Shown: positions 50,865-62,122, numbered from the stretch's first letter. The stretch: DNA of 64,000 bases from Rutidosis leptorrhynchoides (GCF_046630445.1 NC_092336.1:205935001-205999000), one strand, 5' to 3'. The notes: generated by a model from the letters alone, not told the origin. Numbers and translations are program-made.

Positions 50865-52856
50865 TGATAATGCTAAAAACGAACATATATTTCATAGCAT
50901 TATTCCTCAAGAAAGACAAGCTTTTAGTTGCAATTGTTCTATTTACAAGTGATATTCGTTTAAATAATAAAAGGTGAAGACAAAAGACAGATTCGACGAA
51001 TTGAAGACGCAAACGACCAAAAAGCTCAAAAGAACAAAAGACAATCAAAGAGGTTCCAATTATTGATAAGAAACGTCTCGAAATTACAAGAGTACAAGAT
51101 TCAAAACGCAAAGTACAAAATATAAAATTGTATTCAAGGACGTTCGAAAATCCGGAACCGGGACCAGAGTCAACTCTTAACGCTCAACGCAACGGACTAA
51201 AAATTACAAGTTAACTATGCATATAAATATAATATAATATATAATTAATTATATTAATTATATTAATTATATATATATTATATATATATTATAAACCGTC
51301 GGCAGAGAAAGACTCCAAGGGTGTGAGCTGTAAATTCATTCCCCGCGACTCGCGGAGTTTGAAGAGGATTTCACCGCGAGTCGCGGAGCCCCAAAATGAA
51401 AAACCCCCTATAAAGCAAACCGAATTCTGATCAAAAATATAATCTTTTCTTCTTCTTATCATACATAAAACATATATATATATTTATAATTTATATTTTA
51501 ATTTTAATTTTAATTCTAATAATAAGGGTATGTTAGCGAATGTTGTAAGGGTGTAAGTCGAAATTCTGTCCGTGTAACGCTATGCTATTTTTAATCATTG
51601 TAAGTTATGTTCAACCTTTTTATATTAATGTCTCGTAGCTAAGTTATTATTATGCTTATTTAAAACGAAGTAATCATGATGTTGGGCTAATTACTAAAAT
51701 TGGGTAATAGGGCTTTGTACCATAATTGGGGTTTGGACAAAAGAACGACACTTGTGGAAATTAGACTATGGGCTATTAATGGGCTTTATATCTGTTTAAC
51801 TAAATGAAAGTTTGTTAATGTTAATATAAAGATTTACAATTGGGCGTCCCTATAAATTACCATATACACTCGATCGGACACGATGGGCGGGGTATTTATA
51901 TGTACGAATAATCGTTCATTTAACCGGACACGGGAATGGATTAATAGCCACTAGAATAATTAAAACAGGGGTAAAATTACATTCAAGGGTAATTGGTGTA
52001 ATTGTTAACAAAGTAGTAAAACCTTGGTTTACACGCAGTCGATAACCTGGTGTATTCATTAAACAAAGTATTAAAACCTTGTTACAATTCGAATCCCCAA
52101 TTAGTTGGAATATTTAACTTCGGGTATAATAATAATTTGACGAGGACACTCGCACTTTATATTTATGACTGATGGACTGTTATGGACAAAAACCAGACGG
52201 ACAGATTAAATAATCCAGGACAAAGGACAATTAACCCATGGGCATAAAACTAAAATCAACACGTCGAACATCATGATTACGGAAGTTTAAATAAGCATAA
52301 TTCTTTTATTTCATATTTAATTTCCTTTATTTTATATTTAATTGCACTTCTAATTATCGCACTTTTATTTATTGTTATTTAATCGCACTTTTAATTATCG
52401 TACTTTTTAATTATCGCAAGTTTATTTTATCGCACTTTTATTATTCGCAATTTCATTATCGTTATTTACTTTACGCTTTAATTTAAGTCTTGTATTTATT
52501 TTATATTTTACATTAGGTTTTAACTGCGACTAAAGTCTTAAAATCGACAAACCGGTCATTAAACGGTAAAAACTCCCCTTTATAATAATAATATTACTTA
52601 TATATATTTGTATTTTTATAAAATTAAACTAATATAGCGTTGAGCTTTGTTTAAAAAAAAGATTCCCTGTGGAACGAACCGGACTTACAAAAAACTACAC
52701 TACTGTACGATTAGGTACACTGCCTATAAGTGTTGTAGCAAGGTTTAAGTATATCCATTCTATAAATAAATAAATATCTTGTGTAAAATTGTATCGTATT
52801 TAATAGTTTTTCCTAGTAAAATATAAACTATTTCGTATACACCTCGCATAACATCA
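50865..52856 (+). repeat. 3' LTR of the Athila element (1992 bp)
   Basis: Near-identical to 35976-37958. It carries an extra 12-bp ATTAATTATATT-type unit near 51250 and the same palindrome pair and TATA box. Confidence 0.96.
51343..51415 (+). promoter_or_regulatory. Paired palindromes and TATA box, Athila 3' LTR
   Basis: 13-mers at 51343-51355 and 51374-51386 (31 bp start to start) and TATAAAG at 51409-51415, as in the 5' LTR. This copy could drive transcription outward into the Copia 3' half. Confidence 0.55.
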
Positions 52857-52861
52857 CGATG

Positions 52862-55107
52862 CCTTCCAAGATCATCTTAGAAGTTGTGGGATTATCTCGC
52901 AACTTACTCCACCCGGGACACCACAGCTTAATGGTGTGTCCGAAAGGAGGAACCGAACCCTAATGGATATGGTTCGATCTATGATGGCTAGAAGCTCGTT
53001 ACCTCTATCATTTTGGGGTTATTGTCTATGCTCTGCGGCTCGTATTTTAAATATGGCCCCAACCAAGAAAGTGGAACGAACACCTCATGAGATGTGGTTT
53101 GGAAAACCTCCATCTCTATCATACTTAAAGGTATGGGGATGTGAAGCTTATCCTAAGCGTTACGTCCCTAATAAGTTGAATGCTCGATCCACGAAGTGTA
53201 TCTTCATAGGATATCCCAAGGATGATATGGGATACTATTTCTATGATCCAACCGAGCAAAATGTATTTGTTGCTCGAAAGGCTGAATTCCTTGAAACTAA
53301 GTTCCTAATGGAAGGAAATAGTGAAAGGAAGATAGATCTTGAAGAGGTTCAAGATCAAGTAGATGATACACAATTGGCTGACACTAGCACTCAACATGAA
53401 AATGTTGAGAGTGATCAGATGGATGATCAAAATACACAAGACGTTCGCAAATCTAGTAGGATTAGTAATCCTCCTGAGAGATATGGGTTTCTCATGGATG
53501 GTTGCTATGTGGTTGATTTGGATGAACCAACAAACTACCAAGATGCCTTGTCGAGGACTGATAAGGATAAATGGCAGGAAGCCATGAACGCTGAGATGCA
53601 ATCCATGTATGACAACCAAGTTTGGAAACTGGTTGTACAACCTACTGGCTCAAGGCTAGTTGATTGTAAATGGATTTTCAAAATGAAAACAGACATACAT
53701 GGAAACTTGGATATATATAAAGCGAGACTTGTAGCAAAAGGTTTCACTCAAACTCAAGGGGTTGACTATGATGAAACTTTTTCGTCTGTGGCAATGCTAA
53801 AGTCTATTAGGATATTACTTGCCATTGTTGCTCATTATGATTATGAAATATGGTAAATGGATGTCAATACCGCTTTCCTAAATGGACATCTTGAGGAAGA
53901 TGTCTATATGGTTCAGCCTGAAGGTTTTGTTGATCCAAAATATCCTAAAAAGGTATGCAAGTTAAAGAAGTCAATCTACGGATTGAAACAAGCATCTAGA
54001 ATGTGGAATCATCGATTTAATGAGGAGGCCAAGAAATTTGGCTTCATTAAAAATGGTGATGAAGCTTGTGTATACAAGAAAGCTAGTGGGAGCACTATCA
54101 TGTTCCTTGTACTATATGTGGATGATATATTGTTATTTGGAAATGATATTCCGGCAATGCAAGGTGTTAAAACTTGGCTAAGTAAATGCTTCTCCATTAA
54201 GGATCTTGGAGAAGCACAATACGTTTTGGGGATTGGGATCTACAGAGATAGATCCAAGAAACTGATAGGTTTGAATCAAAGTGCATACATTGAAAAGGTC
54301 TTGAAAAGGTTCAAGATGGAGAACTCTAAGAAAGGTTTGGTACCTATTCAAAGAGGAACGCTCCTTAGTTCATCTCAGTGCCCCACCACGAAAGATGAAC
54401 AGGAGAGAATGAAGAAGGTCCCTTACGCATCTGCTATTGGGTCAATCATGTATGCAATGATATGCACTAGACCGGATGTGTCATGCGCTCTTAGCCTGAC
54501 AAGTAGATACCAGAATAACCCAGGAAACAGTCATTGGATTGCTGTTAAAAGTATATTGAAATACCTTAGGAGGACTAAGGATATGTTTCTTATATACGGG
54601 TCTGGTGAGGAGGAACTCGCTGTAAAAGGTTACGTGGACGCGAGTTTCCAAACTGATCGAGATGATTCTCGATCACAATCCGGTTATGTCTTCACGTTAA
54701 ATGGAGGTGCAGTCTCTTGGAAGAGTTCAAAACAGGATGTTGTTGCATTATCCACTACAGAGTCGGAGTACATCGCCGCATCATTGGCAGCTCAGGAAGC
54801 TGCATGGATGAAGAAATTCATCGACAACTTAGGAGTAGTCCCTTCCATTCAGGACCCTCTTGAGATCTTTTGTGACAACGAGGGTGCGATTGCTCAAATC
54901 AAAGAACCTCGTGCTCACCAAAAGACCCGTCACATTGAGCGGAGATTCAACTACATAAGGGATGAAGTTGAAAAGGGAAAGATATGTATTCGCAAAGTTC
55001 ACACAGATCTTAATATAGCAGATCCTCTCACGAAGCTCCTACATGGATCAAAACATACAGGACATGTTTGTGCATTAGGGCTTCGATATTCTAGTGATTG
55101 GTCATGA
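52862..55107 (+). pseudogene. Copia gag-pol, part 2: integrase end, reverse transcriptase, RNase H
   Basis: Continues the frame interrupted at 35975. It starts with the end of the integrase core, including the third catalytic residue in GVSERRNRT, then a linker. The reverse transcriptase begins around 53540 and contains KWIFKMKTD, a DVNTAFLNG motif at 53860 and catalytic YVDD near 54118. RNase H at about 54625-55000 contains [22 protein letters not shown] and FCDNEGAI. A second nonsense codon, TAA at 53854-53856, sits where the family has Gln before MDV; a CAA-to-TAA change would explain it. The stop at 55105-55107 is the normal end. Domain order integrase before reverse transcriptase confirms Copia. 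Confidence 0.93.
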
Positions 55108-55875
55108 TCTGTTTAAGTATTGTAACGGAACGAAATTGTTCAAACTCATTTATATAATTATGGCATTAATTTATTTTGAGTTATGTTCCTATTTTGCATA
55201 TTTTATCCATGAATAAGTAATTATTCTAAATTCCGTAGTCGATCACATTTGTGGGAGCGAATGTGAGGTTTAGACTATTATGAACTTGGATTGGTATGCA
55301 TTCACGGGATGAATGTGGGGCAAGGTTGCAACCAAGGTTCATAGATATTTGTAGGATACAAATATCGGAAGACCCGCCCTTAAGATTTACTAAATGGAGC
55401 CTTTGTGGTTGATCACGGGTAATCTTGAGTAAAGGCGAATATCATTGTATCCTCTGACCTGAGATACGTATTGGGCTCGGATATTTACCAAGTATTGTGC
55501 CTTGATTCTTTCCTTCGCTATTCTGAAATTTGGTAGTTCATAAGGAAGAGCTCAGGTACAATGCAAGGTATATATTTAGGACGTATGTAGTCAAGATGGA
55601 ATTTATCCCTCTTATTCGTTGAGAGTCAGATGTCTAAGGCCTGATAAAGTTGAGTCTAGAAGAGAGTGATCACTCTGTATCTCTTGGATTTAACGTGACA
55701 TCTAGGACGAAAGGATATAATGAAAGATTCACCTATTCATATTCGAGGTGAGAACTCGAAAGGGATGATGTTATTGAATGGCACAAAGTCATAACATGTT
55801 GGGGGTGATGGACGGTCGTTAGGTGGTATCCGTCACTTGCATTAATTTCTTATGTTTCTCGTGCAAGTGGGAGAT
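55108..55875 (+). other. Copia 3' untranslated region and polypurine tract
   Basis: 768 bp without an ORF of note. The purine-rich AAGTGGGAGAT ends directly before the 3' LTR. Confidence 0.75.
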
Positions 55876-56857
55876 TGAAGGTATTTCGTGTACCCGAGAG
55901 ACATATTAAATTAATGTGGCTAATATGTTTTGATCCAAGTCGGGTCATACCCAATAACAAACTTACTGACACCTTATTCGTGTTTGATCTTAACGATTGG
56001 ATCATTGATTAAATACGCGACACTTGAACTTTAAGAAAAATGGTTTTCTGAAATATTACTAGATATGTATATATATATAAATTATGGAATAATTTATATG
56101 TTAAGGATTTAATTATTTATAGGTTAAATAATTAATTAAGTTATGTTACATTTATAAAATTGGTTTTATAAAATAAACATAACAAATAATATGCAAGTTT
56201 ATAAAAATGTATTTTATAAAATCTAGTTTTATAAAAACTAGTTTTATAAAAACTAGTTTTATAAAATTTAATTTTATAAAACAATTTTATAATACACATG
56301 GAAGTGGCATGGGAGTATGTAGTAGGCATGCTTGACACACTTCCAAGAGTAGCTACTTCCCATGTATTTGCATATGTATCAAGGCATTGAGTCAACAACA
56401 CTTACATGCATTCAAACATATAAAAAAAAAAAGGAAAAACTCTCTCTTTTTTCTGCTGCAAAACCGTGGGGTTTGGAGGGCCAAGAGGGGTTCTTAATTT
56501 GATCTTACAAGTTCATATCAAGTGTTATTAAATCCTAACTAAAAGCTAGGGTGTTGGTGCACAAGTTTGGGGTATAACTACTTGAGGTTTCATTCTTTTG
56601 GAGCTCCATTGTTTCATCATCTACTTGCTCATCCAAAACAGCCCTCAAACAAGTTTGAGGAGGTATAACTCTTACTTACTTGTTGTTATATGTAAGCATA
56701 TTTACAAGACTTGATATTAACATGGAATTCAATTTAATTGGTTAAATACATAAACTTGTTTTCTTAATAATCATGCTTCCGCTTGTTATAACTTTACATG
56801 AATGGGTTTTATGGTCAAGTTAACATTATAAACTTGTTGGTATGTTGAATTCCATCA
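55876..56857 (+). repeat. 3' LTR of the Copia element (982 bp)
   Basis: Matches 31791-32773 with about five substitutions and a few length changes in A and AT runs. Followed by the AACTC duplication. Confidence 0.95.
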
Positions 56858-56862
56858 AACTC

Positions 56863-57032
56863 AACTTGAACAGCAAGCTAAAACTCAAAATCGAGTAGAC
56901 CAAGTCAAGATAGTAATAAAGGAAAACCACTTTTGGGTTCGGTAATCTATTACTTAATAGGTGTACACTTCGTACCTCCTAACCCATTTATAAGTGTAAA
57001 TTAAATTCCCCAATTATACTAAATATCCAACA
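56863..57032 (-). repeat. 5' LTR of the degenerate minus-strand Copia element, outer part
   Basis: Resumes the AACTTGAACAGCAAGCTA minisatellite interrupted at 31790 and ends at 57032, where the minus strand reads TGTTGGATATTTAG, a typical Copia LTR start. With 31301-31790 it makes an LTR of about 660 bp. Confidence 0.75.
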
Positions 57033-58800
57033 GGTTAAACGTGATCACTATCGGTCTGAAAGTAGGCGTGGTTGGTAGATAGTGGTGGAGAAAAACTTAT
57101 TATTGGTTCATTTTTAGAAAAGTATCTATGTGAGGAATAGCGGGTTGGATGTTCTGAGAAGCTTTCTGTAAAGAAAAACTTACACCATACTTCATCTGAT
57201 ACACACCGACAACTTAATTAAATCACATGATATTCATTTCACCAACTCTATCAAAAGAGAAATTGTGGATGGTTAGTCAACACGTTTACGAGATGATAGA
57301 TGGTTACATCGACCGCTACACAAGGCTTTTCAGTCTCCAAACGGAGAAGACGCCTCGCATTTGTGATAGAGTATCTTGTGATAAAGAAAATTGCCAAAAT
57401 GATTTTGCAAGCCGCAAGGTCCCTTGCTAGCCTTGCGACTTAGACCTTATGACTTGCGAACTCCTGGTCGCAAGGTGATCTTGCGACATGGCGCGACCGG
57501 ACATGATCGTAAATTTTTAGATCACGATAACTTTTGATCCGTAGCTCGTACATATAAGTACCATATTTTAAAGTGTGCATTTATAGAGATCTATATATTT
57601 ATATTAAAATTAAATTCTCAATTTTTATAAAAAATCGACCGTATATTGCGTATTGCGATATATGTACAAATGTGTGATTTTCGAGTTGTGTAATGTGGTT
57701 CAAATTGATTGAGGGGATTTGTTTATTTTTAGTTAATCACAAAGGATAATTAACGGATCACATTAGAATGTTCTATAGCAAGTTATGAGTGGTCAAAGTG
57801 CGTCAAAAAGTCAAAATCAACGAAAAGGGCAAAATTGAATGTATTCGAGGCCAAATTTCGAAAAATATTTTGGACAAACCGCCTTCGGGGGTTCTTCAAC
57901 GGATAGATCTCGAAAAAATACATGAAATTAAAAAAATGGTGGGTAAATTCAAATTACGAGTCAAAAGATATGATGCTTCAAAGTTTACAAAGCTAATTAC
58001 AAAAGTTGAACTAAGTAGCAAGGTCCTGGTTGCAAGGCTCTCAAGGCACCTTGCGATGACATTTTTTTTTTTCTTGTGGCGAATTGTTATAGTTTGTTTG
58101 AAAAATGGACATTTCGGGCAATAACTCTTTCAACATATTATCGGCTCTTTTGAAATATGAGTTATATAGAACGCAAGGAATATGGCGATGTTCGGGGGAG
58201 AGTTCTTTGTGTTGGTGGATTTGATGATCTTAATGGATCATAAATAAATTCAAAGGACAACCTCGGACAACCTCGTCCAAATTGTGTTATACTTATCAAC
58301 ACAATGTTTGAGTGTGTGTTGGTAAGAGACGCGTGACAAGTTCATAGAGTCTGGTTAAGGGTATAGTTTTGTGTTTGTTCCTTACTATTGCTCGACTTGA
58401 TCTATTATGTAATGGTTGTCTTTTGTTTTATTTTAAGGAGGTTTTCATCAATTTGATGAAAACTTCTTTCATAATGTTAATGAAATTTTGTTTTTTTCGC
58501 AAAATAAATAAATAAATAAATAAATTTTGTTAATGAAATTTTGTAATTTGTCTTTTTGCAATAAGCACACATCTACAGTCAAACCAAAAGATTAGCATTC
58601 TTGAATTTTGTATATATAATTAGAGAAAAAGAATATTGGAAGTTGGAACGATGACTAGAATTATGATTACATATAATTGATTCCAATAAAAAGGGAGCAA
58701 TGAAAGTGCCAAAAAGAATGCATAATGTTCTTCTATTTAACTCTTTGAAAATGACAATTAGTTAGCACAATTAGATTAAGATATTAAGCACAAAATAAAC
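57033..58800. other. Spacer between transposons and NPF gene
   Basis: About 1.8 kb. The frames at 57227-57430 and 57789-58124 match nothing I know. Features visible are an inverted pair CCTTGCGAC (57431-57439) and GTCGCAAGG (57467-57475); a perfect 10-bp-arm hairpin GTTTTCATCA/TGATGAAAAC (58441-58463); an AAAT-type microsatellite (about 58500-58524); and a duplicated GTTAATGAAATTTTGT on both sides of that microsatellite. Part may be an old unrecognised element. The NPF promoter should lie in the last few hundred bases. Confidence 0.5.
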
Positions 58801-58807
58801 GTATAAA
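58801..58807 (+). promoter_or_regulatory. Possible TATA box of the NPF gene
   Basis: GTATAAA about 75 bp upstream of the NPF start codon, which would give a 5' untranslated region of roughly 40-50 nt. An ATG at 58807 overlaps this box in another frame and would not be in the transcript if the box is real. Confidence 0.4.
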
Positions 58808-58876
58808 TGGCCGAACTTGCTTCGACACAAATATCATCTAAACCTCAATCTAATTGTCTTGTGTACGCTTATAACA

Positions 58877-61800
58877 ATGGTTTTAGAAAGAGATAGCGAG
58901 ATTGGACCACCACGTGAAGATTTTACACAAGACGGAACTATAGATCTTAAGGGAAGACCCGTGCTGAGACCGAAAACTGGGAGATGGAACGCTTGTTACT
59001 TTATGCTAGGTGAGTTTTGATAATATATTTTTATGCATTTTCCATGGACTAATAAATACTTCTACTAGATAAAAACAGACAGTTTATGAAACTTGTAATG
59101 TAGACAGTTTTAGTTTGTTAAAAGACTGTTTTACCCTTATAGAATGTAGAATTAATGCATTTTGATGGTATTTAGAGGTAGAACGGGATTCTTATTTAGA
59201 CCACATACATCTAAATAGAAATACTCGCCCTTCGCAAATAGTCTTCAGAAATGGTCACGGAATACTCAGATTAGGTTACTCCTTCCCCGGGCGGGAAGCC
59301 TTATCCGTTATAGTAAATAGTTATTAAAGTAAAAATAGTAAAGTGGACAATTATTTTAGAACTGTGGTGGCTTAGATATGAAAAGATGTCACTTTTGATA
59401 GTTTTCATAGAGTAACATGCATGCTAAATTTGTAGGATATGAAATATGTGAAAGAATGGCATACTATGGAATAGCAACAAATCTCGTGCTGTACTTAACA
59501 CGAGAAATGAAGGAAGGAACGGTGACATCATCAAATAGCGTCACGAATTGGGTTGGAACCGTGTGGATGACACCTATTTTAGGCGCATATATAGCCGATA
59601 CATATCTTGGGCGATACTGGACTTTTATGGTTGCTTCTGTTATTTACCTTTTGGTAAGAAAACACTCGATCATTTTTGGGAAACCAAATGACGGGTCGGT
59701 AACAGATAGTAAAAATTGATTATAGTATTTAAATGAAATCGTCTGTGTAACCAGGGGTGGAACATAGTGTTGCCCAAAGGGGTATCCACCTCACCTGGAT
59801 TTAACGAAAGAAAAATTAACTAAATAAAACATTTTTTTTTACCAAAAAAAAGGTTTTTTTTAGTGTTTACCCTGCTGACAATGAAAAACTTTTAAATTTT
59901 TACACACGTCCCATCTGTATCCAGGTTCAAGTTCCGCCACTGTGTGTAACGACTTCATTTTTTGTTTATCGAAACAGGGAATGTGCTTGTTGACGCTTGT
60001 GGTTACTGTACCATCGTTAAAACCACCATCCTGTGGTAAAAACGTAAGCTATCTAGATTGCGATAAAAAACCGTCATCTTTTCAGATCGGTATCTTTTAT
60101 TGTGCATTGTACATTATCGCGTTCGGAGCAGGTGGAACCAAACCCAATATTTCTACAATGGGTGCGGACCAGTTTGACGATTTCGACCCAAAAGAACGAG
60201 CCCAAAAACTCACCTTCTTTAACTGGTGGATGTTTAGCATATATTTTGGTACTCTTTTTTCGGGCACTTTTTTGGTGTACATACAAGATAACGTTGGATG
60301 GGAACTTGGGTACGGGATTCCAACTGTCGGTTTAGTGGTGGCGATGGCGGTTTTTATAGTTGGGACGCCGAGGTACCGCCATAAGCCGCCATCTGGGAGC
60401 CCGTTTACTAAGATGACAAAGGTACTAGTAGCTACAGCAAGAAACTGGAAACGGGTTGTACCCGATGACCCGAAAGAGCTTTACGAATTGAACATGGATA
60501 AGTATGATGTCCCCGGGAAGTACATAATCGGGCATTCGACTTCATTAAGGTAACTACTTCAAATTTTATGATTAGTCAATGCATTTGAACTTTATAGCTG
60601 TATAAAGTTACAGGTGTCAAAATAGTCGGGTCGCTCAGTTTGTGTAGCTAAATCCAAATGGGTCATTTTGTTCGGTCAAATGGGTTCGAGCGGGTTGACC
60701 CAAAGCCCAAAGTTAATCCAAATGGGTCATTTTGTTCGGTCAAATGGGTTCGAGCGGGTTGACCCAAAGCCCAAAGTTCTATCATCTGCAGTAATAATCT
60801 CATTACTCACTAAGTCGCTATACTGTTTGTGGAGAATGTTTTATTACTATATCACCCTTGTGAGCAGTAACTTTATAGCTGTATACACAGGGGTATCTTA
60901 GTAATTTAGAATTTTTTTAATTTAATTCTTTTGCTTTTTGCCCCAGTGAAATGGGCCCCAAACATCGCTCGTTTGATTCATAACTCATCTTTTTTCAGTA
61001 ATAATCTCATTTATAACTGGCATAATCATAGGTTTCTTGATCGAGCTGCGGTAAGGACTGAAGAATCGGTTTCAGAATGGAAACTGTGTCCAGTGACGCA
61101 AGTCGAACAAACAAAACAGATGCTAAAAATGGTACCGATCTTGTTAGCAACATTCATACCTAGCACGTTAATCGCACAAACGCACACACTTTTCATCAAA
61201 CAAGGTGTAACATTGGTTCCGTCCATGGGCCCACATTTCGACATCCCCCCTGCATGTCTTACAGTATTCGTAACAATCTCTCTCCTAATCAGCATTGTAC
61301 TCTACGATCGCTTCTTTGTTCCAACAATACAAAAATACACCAAGAACCCAAGAGGCATCACGTTACTACAACGAATGGCAATTGGGCTCGTTCTCCATAT
61401 CATTATCATGATCATTGCTAGCATCGTTGAACGAAAACGACTAAGTGTCGCTAAAGATCATAACATATTCAAAAATGACAAAAATGTCCCCCTTAGTATT
61501 TTCATTCTTTTACCTCAGTTCGCGTTAATGGGGATCGCGGATAGTTTTTTAGAAGTTGCGAAGCTCGAGTTTTTTTACGATCAAGCACCCGAAGGAATGA
61601 AGAGTCTCGGGACTGCGTATTGGACGACGGGAATAGGTGTCGGGTATTTTCTTAGCGGTTTTATTTTATCGACTGTGGCTGATGTTACGAAGAGGAATGG
61701 GCATAAAGGTTGGATTCTTGATAACTTAAACGACTCACGTTTGGATTATTACTACGCGTTTTTTGCTATCTTGAGCTTTGTGAACTTCTTGTATTTCCTT

Positions 61801-61905
61801 GTGGTTGCGAAATACTTCGTTTACAACGTTGAAGTGAATGGGACTGAAAACGAGTTGCAAGAAGATGTTGGAAAGGTTACTGAACAAGGATACATAACTA
61901 GTTGA
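58877..61905 (+). CDS. NPF5.x: NPF (NRT1/PTR family) proton-coupled transporter, subfamily 5 type
   Basis: Four exons by GT-AG junctions that keep frame: 58877-59009, 59436-59653, 59978-60549 and 61032-61905. They total 1797 nt, 598 aa, the usual length for the family. The start is the first in-frame ATG. The first membrane segment carries the family ExxER motif (YEICERMAYYG, about residues 46-56), linked to proton coupling. Other family marks are GAGGTKPNISTMGADQFD, FFNWWMFSIYFGTLF, the loop segment HSTSLRFLDRAA spanning the exon 3-4 junction, NPRGITLLQRMAIG and LEFFYDQAPEGMKSLGTAYW. About 12 membrane helices are expected, with a hydrophilic loop in the middle. Members move nitrate, peptides or hormones across plasma or vacuolar membranes; the substrate cannot be told here. 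The overall pattern is closest to the NPF5.2/PTR3 group. All coding parts are open. Introns 2 and 3 contain repeats. Confidence 0.93.
59752..59942. mobile_element. hAT-type MITE in NPF intron 2 (191 bp)
   Basis: Ends are CAGGGGTGGAAC and GTTCCGCCACTG, 12-bp inverted repeats with two mismatches. They are flanked by the perfect 8-bp duplication TGTGTAAC (59744-59751 and 59943-59950). An 8-bp duplication with CAG-type ends fits hAT elements. Its right end is about 27 bp from the intron 3' splice site. Confidence 0.87.
60651..60778. repeat. Perfect 64-bp tandem duplication in NPF intron 3
   Basis: 60651-60714 and 60715-60778 are identical. The unit contains GGTCATTTTGTTCGGTC and GGGTTGACCCAAAGCCC. 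The lack of any difference implies a recent duplication. Confidence 0.95.
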
Positions 61906-62122
61906 TTCTACGTCGATGAAAAAACGACGTCATTTGAATTTCTGTACAAGATTTTGTATTACAAGTATTGACACATTGTTTTTTTATAGTTTCTAGTTTG
62001 CATTAAGAAAAATAACTAAATTAAAATTGTGTTTTGCTGCATAAAACAAGAAGTGGAGTTTGACTATGTTTTCCCATCAATATCATTACATTAACATGGT
62101 AATCAGATAATGAACTTGTAAT

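Larger units (their letters stand above)
35976..52856 (+). mobile_element. Athila-type Ty3/Gypsy element, 16.9 kb
   Basis: LTRs at 35976-37958 and 50865-52856 begin TGATAATGC and end CATAACATCA. The insertion is flanked by the perfect duplication CGATG (35971-35975, 52857-52861). Other marks are a tRNA-Asp type primer site, Gypsy domain order in pol (reverse transcriptase before integrase), and an ATHILA-family ORF in the position where an env-like gene sits. By eye the LTRs differ by about 9 substitutions and one 12-bp indel over roughly 1985 bp, so it is young and nearly intact. Confidence 0.96.
31791..56857 (+). mobile_element. Ty1/Copia element carrying a nested Athila element
   Basis: Two LTRs of 983 and 982 bp (31791-32773 and 55876-56857) begin TGAAGGTATTTCG and end TTCCATCA. 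They are flanked by the perfect 5-bp duplication AACTC (31786-31790, 56858-56862). By eye I count about 5 substitutions between the LTRs, so the insertion is recent. Domain order (gag, protease, integrase, reverse transcriptase, RNase H) is Copia. Without the inserted 16.9-kb Gypsy element it would be about 8.2 kb. Confidence 0.96.

Noticed and set aside
57789-58124. 111-codon plus ORF with basic residues
   Set aside because: No family recognised, long phenylalanine run from a T tract near the end, and no conserved context; left in the spacer entry.
58807-58896. Short ATG frame (29 codons) overlapping the NPF start
   Set aside because: Its ATG overlaps the likely TATA box, so it is probably upstream of the transcript start; a real uORF would need 5' end data.
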